Made by a program: the position numbers and the translations under genes. Below, in pieces: positions 18,382 through 27,599 of a stretch of 64,000 nucleotides of DNA. Numbering within the stretch: position 1 is the first letter of the stretch; each line of letters begins with the position of its first letter. The notes beneath the pieces are model-generated. The model made no database searches. It was given only the letters and a program-made list of their open reading frames with translations, and was not told the origin of the DNA. Origin of the DNA: Clostridium tagluense (GTDB taxonomy: Bacteria > Bacillota > Clostridia > Clostridiales > Clostridiaceae); NCBI RefSeq assembly GCF_003865095.1, contig NZ_BHYK01000002.1, positions 131,841 through 195,840 on the forward strand, given 5' to 3'.

Positions 18382-18822
18382 ATGAATATATATTTTAAAA
18401 AAGTAACAAGTGAAAATTATAAAAAGGTAATATTACTATCAGTAGAAGAAAGTCAGAGAAACTTTATTGAAAGTAATGAAGTTTCTTTGGAAGAATCAAA
18501 AACAGGAGATCATTGGAGGCCGGTTGCTATATACAATGATAATGATATTATTGGATTTGCAATGTATGGGTATTTTCATTGTGAAAAACGTGTGTGGCTT
18601 GATAGACTTATGATTGATAAGAATCATCAAGGGAAAGGTTACGGTAAGATTGTACTAAAGTTATTAATAAATCACATTATATCAGAGTATAAATGTGATG
18701 AAATTTATTTAAGTATTTTAAAAGACAATGTTAATGCACAAAGATTATATGAAGAATTTAATTTTAGGTTTAATGGAGAATTAGATATTAGTGGAGAATT
18801 TATAATGGTATTAAAAATATAG
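18382..18822 (+). CDS. GNAT-family acetyltransferase
   Basis: A 146-residue acetyl-CoA-dependent N-acetyltransferase. The acetyl-CoA-binding loop is HQGKGYGKIVL, preceded by WLDRLMIDKN and followed by LSILKDNVNAQRLYEEFNF. The sequence resembles spermidine/spermine acetyltransferases of the BltD type, but the substrate cannot be fixed. GGAGGG lies before the ATG. Confidence 0.78.
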   Translation: MNIYFKKVTSENYKKVILLSVEESQRNFIESNEVSLEESKTGDHWRPVAIYNDNDIIGFAMYGYFHCEKRVWLDRLMIDKNHQGKGYGKIVLKLLINHIISEYKCDEIYLSILKDNVNAQRLYEEFNFRFNGELDISGEFIMVLKI

Positions 18823-18900
18823 AATATTCCAGTAAAATGGATTCACAGGAATAACTAATAAACTTGCCGGGTAGTGGCACCTGTGCTCTGAGGAGAGAAT

Positions 18901-19602
18901 ATGAATAAAAATATTAATATACTAATAGTAGAAGATGATAATACCATAAATACTTTACTCGCTAGGCTTATGGAGAAAAAGGGATATAATGTAGTTCAAG
19001 CTTATTCAGGTACAGAGGCTATGTTATGTATTGAAGCTAAGGATTTTCAATTAATAATTTTGGATTTGATGTTGCCTGGAATAGCAGGGGATGAATTAAT
19101 TAAAAATATAAGAAAAACTAAAGAAATGCCTGTAATTGTAATCTCAGCTAAAGTTGATAAAAAAGATAAGGTGGAGCTACTTAATCTAGGCGCAGATGAC
19201 TATATTACTAAGCCTTTTGATATAGAGGAAGTATCAGCTAGAGTTTATTCAAATCTTAGAAGGTACATGAAGTTTAATAATAACAATGATGAAAACCAAA
19301 ATTTAGTTTATAAAAATATAACCTTGAATAAAGAAACCAAAGAGGTTTATGTAAACAATAAGGAAATTAATTTCACAGCAAGAGAATTTAATATACTCCA
19401 GTTATTTTTGAGTTATCCGAAAAAGGTATTTTCAAAGGCAAATTTATTTGAAAGTGTATGGAAAGAAGAATATTTAGGCGATGATAATACGATAAATGTT
19501 CATATGAGTAATTTAAGAAACAAATTACAAAAAGCTAATCCAAAAGAAGAGTATATAGAAACTTTATGGGGAATGGGGTATAAACTTAAAGGACAAACTT
19601 AA
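18901..19602 (+). CDS. OmpR-family response regulator
   Basis: A 233-residue DNA-binding response regulator. The receiver domain has NILIVEDDNTIN (acidic pocket), the phospho-acceptor Asp in LIILDLMLPG, VISAK and DDYITKPF; the C-terminal winged helix has FTAREFNILQLFLSYP and VHMSNLRNKL. It very likely pairs with the histidine kinase at 23914, separated from it by the five exporter genes, which are its expected targets. GAGGAGAG precedes the ATG. Confidence 0.88.
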   Translation: MNKNINILIVEDDNTINTLLARLMEKKGYNVVQAYSGTEAMLCIEAKDFQLIILDLMLPGIAGDELIKNIRKTKEMPVIVISAKVDKKDKVELLNLGADDYITKPFDIEEVSARVYSNLRRYMKFNNNNDENQNLVYKNITLNKETKEVYVNNKEINFTAREFNILQLFLSYPKKVFSKANLFESVWKEEYLGDDNTINVHMSNLRNKLQKANPKEEYIETLWGMGYKLKGQT

Positions 19603-19633
19603 GATTTTCTTAAGGAATCCTTTAAGTTTTTTT
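19598..19633 (+). terminator. Possible attenuating terminator after the response regulator
   Basis: CTTAAGG-AAT-CCTTTAAG forms a stem (one bulge) followed by seven T. It would limit read-through into the exporter genes. Confidence 0.6.
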
Positions 19634-19707
19634 ATGTTTTGGGCTATAGAATAATCTTAACAGATTAAATTAAATCTGAATTTTTTAGATTTAGGGGGAG
19701 ATTATTT

Positions 19708-20619
19708 ATGAATGAAGTTTTAAAAGTTAATGATGTAACTAAAGTTTACGGAAAACAAACGGTACTTGATAATGTTAATTTATCCTTAAAGCAAGGTGAA
19801 ATTATGGGGCTGGTAGGACCTAATGGTGCAGGAAAGACTACCCTTATGAAAATCATTACAGGACTTATTAAAAAATATGATGGGGATGTTTATATAAAAG
19901 ATGAAGATATAAAAAACAAGAAAAAACATAATACAAAGCAAATAGGTTGTGTAATAGAAACACCTGGCTTTTATCCAGACTTAACAGGCTATGAAAATTT
20001 ATTATTTTTCGCTGAAATATCTGGATTAAAAGATAAAAATGAAATCAATGAAATAGTTAAAAAATTAGGCATTGAAAGTTATGTGAATAAAAAAGCAAAA
20101 AAATATTCTTTAGGAATGAAACAAAGACTGGGAGTAGCTCAGGCAGTTTTAACGTATCCACCTATATTAATATTAGATGAACCTACTAATGGATTAGATC
20201 CTGCCATAGTGCCAGAGCTTAGGAAATTCATAAAGTATATAGCAAAGGAAAAGAAAACGGCAGTACTTATATCAAGTCATATTCTTTCTGAGATAGAACT
20301 AATGTGTGACAAAGTTGCATTTATACAAGAAGGAAAAATAATTAAAATTGAAAGTTTAAAGAAAAGTGAAAAAGATACTGCTGTCATTGCTTTTGTAACA
20401 AGTAAATTAGAAGAATTAAAGAGCTTTTTTAATGATAAAAAGCTGAATTATAAAATATTAGGTGAAGATAAATTGCATGTTGCATTAAATCCTAATGAAT
20501 TAGAAAATTTAGTTTTAAGTATAAGCAAAAAGAACATACCAATTAGAAGCGTATACGAGGTAAAAGAAAGCTTAGAACAAAAATACTTAAAAACTATGGG
20601 AGATGATAAAAATGCATAA
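19708..20619 (+). CDS. ABC-2 exporter ATP-binding protein (BcrA/LanF-like)
   Basis: A 303-residue ATPase with Walker A GPNGAGKTT, signature YSLGMKQRLGVA, Walker B LILDEPTNGLDP and a C-terminal extension typical of bacitracin- and lantibiotic-immunity ATPases. It is the first gene of a unit with two permeases (20612 and 21371), the LanFEG arrangement. Position inside a two-component locus suggests response to a cell-envelope antimicrobial peptide; the actual substrate is unknown. Confidence 0.85.
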   Translation: MNEVLKVNDVTKVYGKQTVLDNVNLSLKQGEIMGLVGPNGAGKTTLMKIITGLIKKYDGDVYIKDEDIKNKKKHNTKQIGCVIETPGFYPDLTGYENLLFFAEISGLKDKNEINEIVKKLGIESYVNKKAKKYSLGMKQRLGVAQAVLTYPPILILDEPTNGLDPAIVPELRKFIKYIAKEKKTAVLISSHILSEIELMCDKVAFIQEGKIIKIESLKKSEKDTAVIAFVTSKLEELKSFFNDKKLNYKILGEDKLHVALNPNELENLVLSISKKNIPIRSVYEVKESLEQKYLKTMGDDKNA

Positions 20620-21352
20620 GTTACTAAAGATATCTTGGCTTAATGTTAAAAATGCAGCATGTTCCAAGGAGTTTTTATTAGGAATAATTGCAGCTTTTTC
20701 TTATTCTATGTTATGGGTTTTTCTTGTTCACCCTGCGCAGTATGGACTGGAGGCCTACGATTTTGAATTTGGACGTTTTTTATATGTAATAATACTATAT
20801 GCAGCTGTTTCAATTATTAGAAATGATATAAGGTTTAACACCACAAAAACTATTTTTACAGGAGTCTTTAGCAGAATAGAAATAATGATTTCAAAAGGGA
20901 TAGGTTTAATTATATGGGGAATTATTTTTTCTGTAATAGTTGAGATAAATAATGTATTAGTATCTTGCATCTTGCATGAAAAAATAGGAATCACTGGATT
21001 TTTAGAGTTAAATCATTTGCACCTATTTATTACTTATATTGTTATAACATTTTGTATGGGCAGTCTTATGGTGCTTATTGTTTCTATAATGTTTAGCGAA
21101 AAAAAATCTATTTTATTTTTTATAGTAATACTTAGCATGGTGAATTTTTATACTGCGGCTATTACAACTCTTATTGGTAGGCGTCCAGAAATTGCAAAGA
21201 ATTTTTCTACTTATATGAAAACACCTTTTTATAATACAGTGCTCTTAATGCAAGGTCAGTTTAACATGGAATCAGTATTAATAAATATAGAGTGGGCAGT
21301 GTTCTTTTGTGTTTTATCTGTTTTTATTATTAATAAAAGAGAAATTAAATAG
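20612..21352 (+). CDS. ABC-2 type exporter permease
   Basis: A 246-residue membrane protein with six hydrophobic helices and the small N-terminal cytoplasmic segment typical of ABC-2 permeases. GGGAG within the end of the ATPase gene favours ATG 20612 over ATG 20603. It overlaps the ATPase stop by eight bases. It contains no conserved catalytic motif; assignment rests on topology and context. Confidence 0.7.
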   Translation: MHKLLKISWLNVKNAACSKEFLLGIIAAFSYSMLWVFLVHPAQYGLEAYDFEFGRFLYVIILYAAVSIIRNDIRFNTTKTIFTGVFSRIEIMISKGIGLIIWGIIFSVIVEINNVLVSCILHEKIGITGFLELNHLHLFITYIVITFCMGSLMVLIVSIMFSEKKSILFFIVILSMVNFYTAAITTLIGRRPEIAKNFSTYMKTPFYNTVLLMQGQFNMESVLINIEWAVFFCVLSVFIINKREIK

Positions 21353-21370
21353 AATAGGAGATGATTTGTT

Positions 21371-22057
21371 TTGGAAAGAATTTTAAAGGTTATAACCTTA
21401 GAGATAAAGAAAAAAAGATTTTTAAAGAATTTAATAATTTCTTTATTTGCTTTGACTTGTATTTTATTTTTAGTTTGTGTAAAAGGTGGAATGACAAGAA
21501 TACCATCAATGTTATTACAACTGGTTCCATATATAATTTTAGTTATTTACAGTGTCTCATTAACACAGGAGTTTGAAAATAAAACAGATAAAATCATATT
21601 TACAGGTATATTTAGTAGAAATGAAATAATGGTTTCTAAAATAATTAGTTGTATAGTTACATCTATAATATGCTTTATATTTTATGAAATCATGTCAATT
21701 ATATGCAATACTTTTAATGGAGCAACATTTTTTAATGAATTACATGTATTTCTTATTTATGCTTTTACTTTGGGTTCTTTTATATTATTAGTTTCAGTTA
21801 TTACGCCTAATGCTATACTTACAGGAATTATTGGTTATGTAATGTACTTTGATTTGATTCTAGCACTTTTAAATCAAGCATTAGAATCTAGCAGAAATGA
21901 AATGTTAAAACATGTTATACTAAATTTGCCATTCTATATAGCTAATACTGGATTTTATATAGGTAATTATACTCTGCACCAGTCCATTATTATGATAAGC
22001 TGTGGAATACTATTTTTAGGATCAGCTTGTGTTATAATTTACAGAAAAAACATGTAG
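21371..22057 (+). CDS. ABC-2 type exporter permease
   Basis: A 228-residue membrane protein with six hydrophobic helices. The segment SLTQEFENKTDKIIFTGIFS RNEI resembles the matching region of the previous permease (NTTKTIFTGVFSRIEI), so the two are paralogues forming a heterodimeric channel. The start is TTG 21371, 11 bases after AGGAG at 21357-21361; no ATG in this frame is better placed. Confidence 0.68.
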   Translation: MERILKVITLEIKKKRFLKNLIISLFALTCILFLVCVKGGMTRIPSMLLQLVPYIILVIYSVSLTQEFENKTDKIIFTGIFSRNEIMVSKIISCIVTSIICFIFYEIMSIICNTFNGATFFNELHVFLIYAFTLGSFILLVSVITPNAILTGIIGYVMYFDLILALLNQALESSRNEMLKHVILNLPFYIANTGFYIGNYTLHQSIIMISCGILFLGSACVIIYRKNM

Positions 22058-22163
22058 GATGGTTATTATAACAAGCTAGATGGAATTTTTATTAATATGT
22101 GAAAGCAGCCTGGAATATTTAATTAAAAACTTTTATTAGTTGATTATGGAGGATATTTATGAA

Positions 22164-23087
22164 ATGGATAGCTTTGTATTAAAAATAAATAAGCTTACAA
22201 AAAAATATAAAAATATAAGTGTGCTTAACAATATTAGTATGACAGTAAAAAAAGGACAAATATATGGACTTATTGGTCTAAATGGAGCGGGAAAAAGTAC
22301 TTTAATAAAAATTATAACAGGGCTTATAGAAAAAAACAGTGGAAGTATGGAGTTGTTTTGTGAGCATGAAGCTTTGAAAATAGAAAATAGTCGGAGGCGA
22401 ATAGGTGCCATTATAGAGTCGCCAGCACTTTATGAAAATAGAACCGTTTATGAGAATATGCATATGGATAGAATTCAAAAAGGCATTCCAGGAAAAGCGT
22501 GTATAGAAAAGTGGTTGTGCATAGTAGGCCTAATGGATGTACAATATAAAAAGGTGAAAACACTGTCCTTAGGAAGTAAGCAAAGATTAGGTATAGCAAT
22601 GGCACTACTTGGTGAACCAGAATTTTTAATTTTAGATGAACCAATTAATGGGTTGGATCCAATAGGTATAATTGAGATACGTGAATTATTGAAAAAATTA
22701 AATGTAGAATATGGAATGACAATTCTCATTTCTAGTCATATATTAGAAGAACTTTATCATATTGCGAATTACTATGGAATAATTCATAAAGGCAGATTAA
22801 TAGAAGAAATAACTGCAGATGAGTTAAATGAAAGATGTAAAAAATTTATTCATATTAAAGTTGATAATGCATCTAAAGTAGCCGTTATAATAGAAAAAAA
22901 GCTAAAAACTTCAAATTTTAATATTTTATCTGATAATATTATAAAACTATATGATTATATAGATGATTCAGGAAAAGTAACAGAGGTACTTGTAAAAGAA
23001 GGAATTATAGTGGAACAAATTATGCCTATGAGAGAAAATTTGGAAACATATTTTGCTAAAGTCATAGGAGGACTCCAAAATGCTTAA
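22164..23087 (+). CDS. Second ABC exporter ATP-binding protein
   Basis: A 307-residue ATPase of the BcrA/LanF group: Walker A GLNGAGKST, signature LSLGSKQRLGIAMA, Walker B LILDEPINGLDP. GGAGG at 22148-22152 points to ATG 22164; an in-frame TTG (22140) and ATG (22146) upstream are not preceded by an SD. It overlaps the next permease by eight bases. It is a second complete exporter under the same two-component system. Confidence 0.85.
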   Translation: MDSFVLKINKLTKKYKNISVLNNISMTVKKGQIYGLIGLNGAGKSTLIKIITGLIEKNSGSMELFCEHEALKIENSRRRIGAIIESPALYENRTVYENMHMDRIQKGIPGKACIEKWLCIVGLMDVQYKKVKTLSLGSKQRLGIAMALLGEPEFLILDEPINGLDPIGIIEIRELLKKLNVEYGMTILISSHILEELYHIANYYGIIHKGRLIEEITADELNERCKKFIHIKVDNASKVAVIIEKKLKTSNFNILSDNIIKLYDYIDDSGKVTEVLVKEGIIVEQIMPMRENLETYFAKVIGGLQNA

Positions 23088-23823
23088 TTTAATAAAAGTT
23101 GAATTCTATAAATTAAAAACTTCTAAGTTATTTTATTTCATAATATTTGTTAATTTACTCCAAGCTGTTGTAATTTATATTTTTTCAGACAATTTAAGAG
23201 TTATGAATGGCAAAAAATCACTAGCATTTATATTTAATATGCAAAGTTCCTTAGCATTAATAATATTAATAGGAATATTTGCTTCGGATTATATAGTAAC
23301 TGAGTTTACTTCTGGATGTATCAAAAACACAATTTCCTATGGACATAAAAGAATAAGTATTTTCACAGCAAAAAGTATAGCCTATTATGTAGGTATTGTA
23401 ATTATTAGTTTTATACCACCATTATTAATGACAGGTATAAATACGGTAATTAATGGATATGGAGAATCAATTACGGTTAATTCTTTATTGTTTGTAGTAG
23501 GGTTATTTCTGCTAATGCTACTTATATATGCTGCTATAGGGAGTATTAATGTTTTAATAGCATTTACATCTAGAAATCTTATTGTTACTATGGCGTTAAT
23601 TGTATCATTGGATTTTATCAATAGAATATTTATGATATTAGCTATTCAAAAACCAGCATTAATGTCAATTTGTAAGAAATCAATATTTGTTCAGCCAAGT
23701 ATAGTAGCATCAAATAGTCTCACATCCTGGTCAGCTCTACAGGCGGCTATTATATCTATAATAACTATATGTATAGCTACAACAATAGGTGGGTATGCTT
23801 TCAAAAAAGCCGACATAAGTTGA
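23080..23823 (+). CDS. ABC-2 type exporter permease (BcrB/LanE-like)
   Basis: A 247-residue permease with six predicted helices. The segment FASDYIVTEFTSGCIKNTISYG is cut here to its hallmarks: EFTSG-IKN-SYG, a motif of bacitracin/lantibiotic-type ABC-2 permeases. AGGAGG lies 9 bases before the ATG. It is translated together with the preceding ATPase. Confidence 0.78.
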   Translation: MLNLIKVEFYKLKTSKLFYFIIFVNLLQAVVIYIFSDNLRVMNGKKSLAFIFNMQSSLALIILIGIFASDYIVTEFTSGCIKNTISYGHKRISIFTAKSIAYYVGIVIISFIPPLLMTGINTVINGYGESITVNSLLFVVGLFLLMLLIYAAIGSINVLIAFTSRNLIVTMALIVSLDFINRIFMILAIQKPALMSICKKSIFVQPSIVASNSLTSWSALQAAIISIITICIATTIGGYAFKKADIS

Positions 23824-23860
23824 AGTCGTTAATGTAACAGTACCAAAGGTGATGACTTAA
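23823..23860 (+). repeat. Unclassified hairpin element, copy A
   Basis: Begins at the stop codon of the permease gene. AAGTCGTTAAT ... CAG.ACC..AGGTGATGA.TTAA is shared with 36682-36718 (31 of 38 aligned positions). It can fold as AAGTC/GACTT around a small ACC-AAA-GGT hairpin. Confidence 0.5.
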
Positions 23861-23913
23861 AGAAAGCTCACACTTCTAAAGTAGAGGGTAACTAACGAAA
23901 GGCGGGGAGGAAA

Positions 23914-24819
23914 ATGATATATATAATTGCAGTCTTATTAATTATAGTAACATTTTTAATAACTCGTTTGTTTTATGTGGAAAGAGGAGTAGAAAGTATA
24001 ACAAAGCAGCTTATAGATATTAATGAAAATAAAAGAGATAAAAAGTTAACAATAGGATTATTAAGTAAACGGATTGAAGCATTAGCTGAAGAAATAAATA
24101 GGATTATACAGGTGAAGAAACAAAGTAAGGCAAATAAAATCAAGAGTGAAAATGATTTAAGACAAACAATTGCAAATATGTCTCACGATCTTAGAACACC
24201 TTTAACATCGATTATAGGGTATATTCAATTTTTAAAACTAGATAATATAAGTGAAGATGAAAAAAAAGAATATTTGGATATAGCTGAGCAAAGAGCAAAA
24301 TCACTAGAGTGTTTGTTAAATGATTTTTATGAGTTGTCTTTAATAGAATCATTAGATTATGAGTTGTATTTACAAAAAATAAATATTAATAAAATACTGC
24401 AAGAAGTTATGCTAAGCAAATATGCTGATTTTATGAATAGAGACATAAGGGTAAATATAGAAATACCTAAAGAAAACATATATATAGTAGCTGAAGAAAA
24501 ATCCTTAGAGCGTGTAATAGAAAATTTATTAAGTAATACCGTTAAATATGCAAAAGATACTGTTGATATTTGTTTGAAAATAGAGAATAATATGGTACTA
24601 CTGAGAATTAGTAACATTGATAAAGATTTGACTTTAGATGATGCAAAACATATTTTTGATAGATTTTATATGGCAGATAAAACAAGGAGTGATAAGGGAA
24701 CTGGTTTGGGACTTGCAATTGTAAAAGGATTAGTTCAGAAGATGAACGGGGATATAACAGCAGATATTATAGATAAAACCTTAAATATTTATTGTAAGTT
24801 TCAAATTATCAAATCATAA
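23914..24819 (+). CDS. Sensor histidine kinase
   Basis: A 301-residue membrane kinase with one N-terminal helix, no large extracellular sensor, and a short linker. H-box MSHDLRTPLTSIIGY (phosphorylated His near residue 91), N-box VIENLLSNTVKYAK, and G-boxes FDRFYMADKTR and GTGLGLAIVKG are intact. Small kinases of this type next to ABC exporters usually read the state of the transporter itself. It should phosphorylate the regulator at 18901. Confidence 0.86.
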   Translation: MIYIIAVLLIIVTFLITRLFYVERGVESITKQLIDINENKRDKKLTIGLLSKRIEALAEEINRIIQVKKQSKANKIKSENDLRQTIANMSHDLRTPLTSIIGYIQFLKLDNISEDEKKEYLDIAEQRAKSLECLLNDFYELSLIESLDYELYLQKININKILQEVMLSKYADFMNRDIRVNIEIPKENIYIVAEEKSLERVIENLLSNTVKYAKDTVDICLKIENNMVLLRISNIDKDLTLDDAKHIFDRFYMADKTRSDKGTGLGLAIVKGLVQKMNGDITADIIDKTLNIYCKFQIIKS

Positions 24820-24897
24820 TTGATATTCATATAGGAAATAATAACATAGTTTGTTTATAAGTGGGATAATTTAAAATTATAAGAGTATGTATAATAA

Positions 24898-25185
24898 TTT
24901 TCCAATATATGCATTAAGATATCCGACAGTTATTTTGTTGTTCCACTAATATATGTGATTGTATCATTAACTCCAAGCTTGCTTTCATATGTAACTTTAT
25001 TAAAAATTGAAGGTCAGGCTAAAATTAGTAAGAGTAGTATTATAGTAATGGCAGTAGGTGGTTTATTTGTTGCTAAGGCAGCGCCAATTGCAGTGGGTAT
25101 ATATTTGATAACTACAAGTGTGTTTAATTTTTTAGAAGAGTTTGTTTTTAGAATGTATATGAGAAATTTAAAAACTGAAAAGTAA
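24898..25185 (+). pseudogene. C-terminal remnant of a membrane protein, possibly YidC/Oxa1-like
   Basis: The open frame of 95 codons has no SD and begins directly after a stop. It encodes two or three hydrophobic segments: FVVPLIYVIVSLTPSLLSYV, SIIVMAVGGLFVAKAAPIAV and an end LEEFVFRMYMRNLK. The final helix followed by a basic tail resembles the last helix of YidC-like insertases, but the match is weak. GTG 24955 is the only start-like codon. It is most likely a truncated gene end. Confidence 0.35.
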
Positions 25186-25228
25186 CATTAATATGCACAT
25201 AGGATTTTCGAATTTAACTTATTAATTC

Positions 25229-25257
25229 TTGACATATCATAATATAAAATATAAAAT
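25229..25257 (+). promoter_or_regulatory. Promoter of eutG
   Basis: TTGACA (25229-25234), 17-base spacer, TAAAAT (25252-25257). Transcription would begin about 25 bases before the first antiterminator hairpin. Confidence 0.65.
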
Positions 25258-25288
25258 TCAACTATAGTATAATTTCATATTTTAAATT

Positions 25289-25357
25289 ATGCACAATGAA
25301 GTGTATTAAATGAGCAAAGATGCCCCATGGGAAATAATTCCTATGGGGCTTTTTTTA
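25289..25357 (+). promoter_or_regulatory. EutV-type dual-hairpin antiterminator and terminator, eutG leader
   Basis: P1 is ATGCAC-AATGAA-GTGTAT (25289-25306), with the hexaloop A at position 1 and G at position 4 that EutV recognises. P2 is AGC-AAAGAT-GC (25313-25323), and its 3' arm overlaps the terminator stem 25322-25333/25338-25349, followed by seven T. Binding of phosphorylated EutV to P1-P2 would block the terminator. Structure is seen; the mechanism is established in Enterococcus. Confidence 0.78.
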
Positions 25358-25381
25358 TTGTATTGTGAAAGGAGAATATTA

Positions 25382-26551
25382 ATGGAAAGTTTTAACATTA
25401 AAACACAGATATATTTTGGGGACGATTCATTAGAAAGATTAAGTAAGCTTAATTGTCATAAGGTATTTATAGTTACGGATCCCTTTATGGTAAAGTCAGG
25501 TGCTATAAATAAAATTACTGATGAAGTTTTAAAGGGAGGTGCTAAGTATCTAATATTTTCAGATATTTTGCCAGATCCGCCCATTGAAGTTGTAGTAAAA
25601 GGTATAGAGGTTATGATGAGATTTAATCCAGAGGTAGTTATAGCTCTAGGTGGTGGTTCTGCTATAGATGCAGCAAAGGCAATATGTTCTTTTAGTTCTA
25701 AAGTGCAAGAGCGTATAGGATGTGGAGTTAAAAATACTAATAAAATTAAATTTATAGCTATACCTACAACTAGTGGTACAGGTTCAGAGGTCACAAGTTT
25801 TTCTGTGATTACAGATGCAAGTAAAAATATAAAATATCCACTAGTATCAGATGAATTAATTCCTGATGAGGCTATATTAGATGCACAGCTTGTTATACCT
25901 GTACCAAATTTTATAACAGCAGATACAGGTATGGATGTATTAACCCATGCTATAGAAGCCTATGTTTCTACAAAGGCAACAGACTATACGGATGCCTTAG
26001 CCGAAAAAGCTATAAAACTGGTTTTTCAAAATTTAATGAGGGTTTATAAGAATGGTAATGATATTGAAGCAAGAAAGAAAATGCATAATGCTTCATGTAT
26101 AGCAGGTATAGCGTTTAATAATGCATCACTTGGACTAAATCATGGAATGGCACATATTATTGGTGGGAAATTTCATGTGTCTCATGGAAGATCTAATGCT
26201 ATAGTACTGCCACATGTAATAGAATACAATGCACATATAAAAGGTTTTAATTCAAGTGATTATACAGAGGCAGCTAAAAGATATTGTGAAATAGCTAAAA
26301 TATTAGGCTTGCCATCTTCAAATGTTAGACAAGGGGTAAAAAATCTAATAGGAGCTATAAATAAGCTTTTAAAGGAATTAAATATGCCTAAATCACTAAA
26401 AGAAGCAGGAATAAGGGAAGAAGATTTTCAAAAGGAAATTTTAGAAATGTCTAATATAGCTATAGCGGATAGATGCACTGAAACAAACCCAAGAATACCT
26501 TGCCAAGGGGAAATAAAAGATTTATTTGAAAGGGTTTTTTATGAAAATTAA
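25382..26551 (+). CDS. eutG: Iron-type alcohol dehydrogenase of ethanolamine utilization
   Basis: Reduces acetaldehyde to ethanol with NADH, recycling NAD+ for EutE. The 389-residue protein has the group III dehydrogenase motifs ALGGGSAIDAAKA, PTTSGTGSEVTSF, DVLTHAIEAY and, for iron, NHGMAHIIGGKFHVSHGRSN (histidines). AAAGGAG at 25368-25374 selects ATG 25382; an in-frame ATG at 25310 lies inside the antiterminator hairpins and is not a start. It has its own EutV-controlled promoter. It could also serve the choline compartment, for which no alcohol dehydrogenase is visible in the window. Confidence 0.9.
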   Translation: MESFNIKTQIYFGDDSLERLSKLNCHKVFIVTDPFMVKSGAINKITDEVLKGGAKYLIFSDILPDPPIEVVVKGIEVMMRFNPEVVIALGGGSAIDAAKAICSFSSKVQERIGCGVKNTNKIKFIAIPTTSGTGSEVTSFSVITDASKNIKYPLVSDELIPDEAILDAQLVIPVPNFITADTGMDVLTHAIEAYVSTKATDYTDALAEKAIKLVFQNLMRVYKNGNDIEARKKMHNASCIAGIAFNNASLGLNHGMAHIIGGKFHVSHGRSNAIVLPHVIEYNAHIKGFNSSDYTEAAKRYCEIAKILGLPSSNVRQGVKNLIGAINKLLKELNMPKSLKEAGIREEDFQKEILEMSNIAIADRCTETNPRIPCQGEIKDLFERVFYEN

Positions 26552-26625
26552 TAAGGCACATTAAAATAAATCACACTGAAAAATTCACAATATTAAAAAT
26601 ATTTCCTATTGATTGAATTTTAATA

Positions 26626-26654
26626 TTGACAAATTAAACCAAGGGGTATAGAAT
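26626..26654 (+). promoter_or_regulatory. Promoter of the eutSPVW unit
   Basis: TTGACA (26626-26631), 17-base spacer, TAGAAT (26649-26654). Confidence 0.7.
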
Positions 26655-26663
26655 CTAAATATG

Positions 26664-26745
26664 GGTGCACAATGGCGTGCAAGTCTTAAAGAAAGCAATG
26701 TGGCTTCTTAAAAATATAATTATATTTTTAAGAAGCCTATATTTT
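26664..26745 (+). promoter_or_regulatory. EutV-type antiterminator and terminator, eutS leader
   Basis: P1 TGCAC-AATGGC-GTGCA (26666-26681) and P2 AAGC-AATGTG-GCTT (26693-26706) both carry the A1/G4 hexaloop. The terminator is a perfect 16-bp stem (26702-26717 with 26722-26737) followed by a T-rich tract; P2 overlaps its 5' arm, so the two structures exclude each other. This is the best of the three sites. Confidence 0.85.
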
Positions 26746-26775
26746 TATAAAATTTAAAGGATTTGTGGTGATACT

Positions 26776-27120
26776 ATGGAAGAAAAACAAAGAGTAATAC
26801 AGGAATATGTTCCTGGAAAGCAAGTTACATTAGCCCATTTAATTGCGAATCCCAACAAAGATCTATATAAAAAATTAGGACTTACATCAGACCATAAGGA
26901 TGCCTTAGGAATACTTACTATAACACCTAGTGAGGCTTCTATTATAGCAGCAGATGTGGCGACAAAGTCAGCAGATGTATCTATTGGTTTTGTAGACAGA
27001 TTTAGTGGCTCAGTGGTTATAGTTGGTGATGTAGGTAGCGTAGAGTCAGCACTTACTGAAGTTATAAAGGTTCTTACTAATGTGCTTGATTTTTCCGAAT
27101 GTAAAATAACTAGATCTTAG
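26776..27120 (+). CDS. eutS: EutS, BMC shell protein
   Basis: A 114-residue circularly permuted BMC-domain shell hexamer of the ethanolamine compartment. [17 protein letters not shown] at the N-terminus and [20 protein letters not shown] with [13 protein letters not shown] are family hallmarks; the N-terminal strand forms the six-stranded barrel. It is first in an operon with eutP and eutVW and ten bases before eutP. Confidence 0.94.
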   Translation: MEEKQRVIQEYVPGKQVTLAHLIANPNKDLYKKLGLTSDHKDALGILTITPSEASIIAADVATKSADVSIGFVDRFSGSVVIVGDVGSVESALTEVIKVLTNVLDFSECKITRS

Positions 27121-27129
27121 AGGTGCAAT

Positions 27130-27561
27130 ATGAAAACGTTAATGTTAATTGGAAAAACAAGTTGTGGAAAAACTACTTTGACTCAAGCTTTAAACCAAGA
27201 AGAATTACAGTATAAAAAAACCCAGACAGTTGAAGTTATTGATGGCATTATAGATACTCCCGGTGAGTACATTGAAAACAGATCTTATTATAGGGCACTT
27301 ATAGTTAGTTCTGTAGAAAGCGATGTAATCGCTTTGATTCAGGATTGCAGCGAGGAAGCTAATATTTTTCCTCCAAGCTTTGCTAGTATATTTGCAAAGC
27401 CAGTTATTGGAATTATTACAAAAACTGATTTGTGCTGTGATGAAAACAAGATAAAAGCAGCAGAAGAGGTTCTAATAAGCTCAGGTGTAGAAAGAATTTT
27501 TAAAGTAAGTGCTTTTGGTAAAATTGGTTTAGAAAACTTAAAGGATTATCTTATTGATTAA
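27130..27561 (+). CDS. eutP: EutP, P-loop GTPase-like/acetate kinase-type protein
   Basis: A 143-residue P-loop protein with GKTSCGKTTL (Walker A), DTPGEY (G3) and ITKTDLCCDE (G4, TKTD). EutP/PduV proteins associate with microcompartments, and a EutP has been described with acetate kinase activity. It is transcribed with eutS. A homologue sits in the same EutS-EutP order in the choline locus at 55110. Confidence 0.9.
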   Translation: MKTLMLIGKTSCGKTTLTQALNQEELQYKKTQTVEVIDGIIDTPGEYIENRSYYRALIVSSVESDVIALIQDCSEEANIFPPSFASIFAKPVIGIITKTDLCCDENKIKAAEEVLISSGVERIFKVSAFGKIGLENLKDYLID

Positions 27562-27599
27562 ACTTTTCAAAAATCTATTTTTATTTTATGAGGTGAAAT

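Noticed and set aside
21361..21576. 71-codon plus-strand frame starting in the second permease
   Set aside because: Out-of-frame overlap with the permease gene; same SD better serves the longer TTG-started frame with membrane helices.
25310..25381. N-terminal extension of eutG from ATG 25310
   Set aside because: These codons lie within the antiterminator and terminator hairpins, and a proper SD serves ATG 25382.
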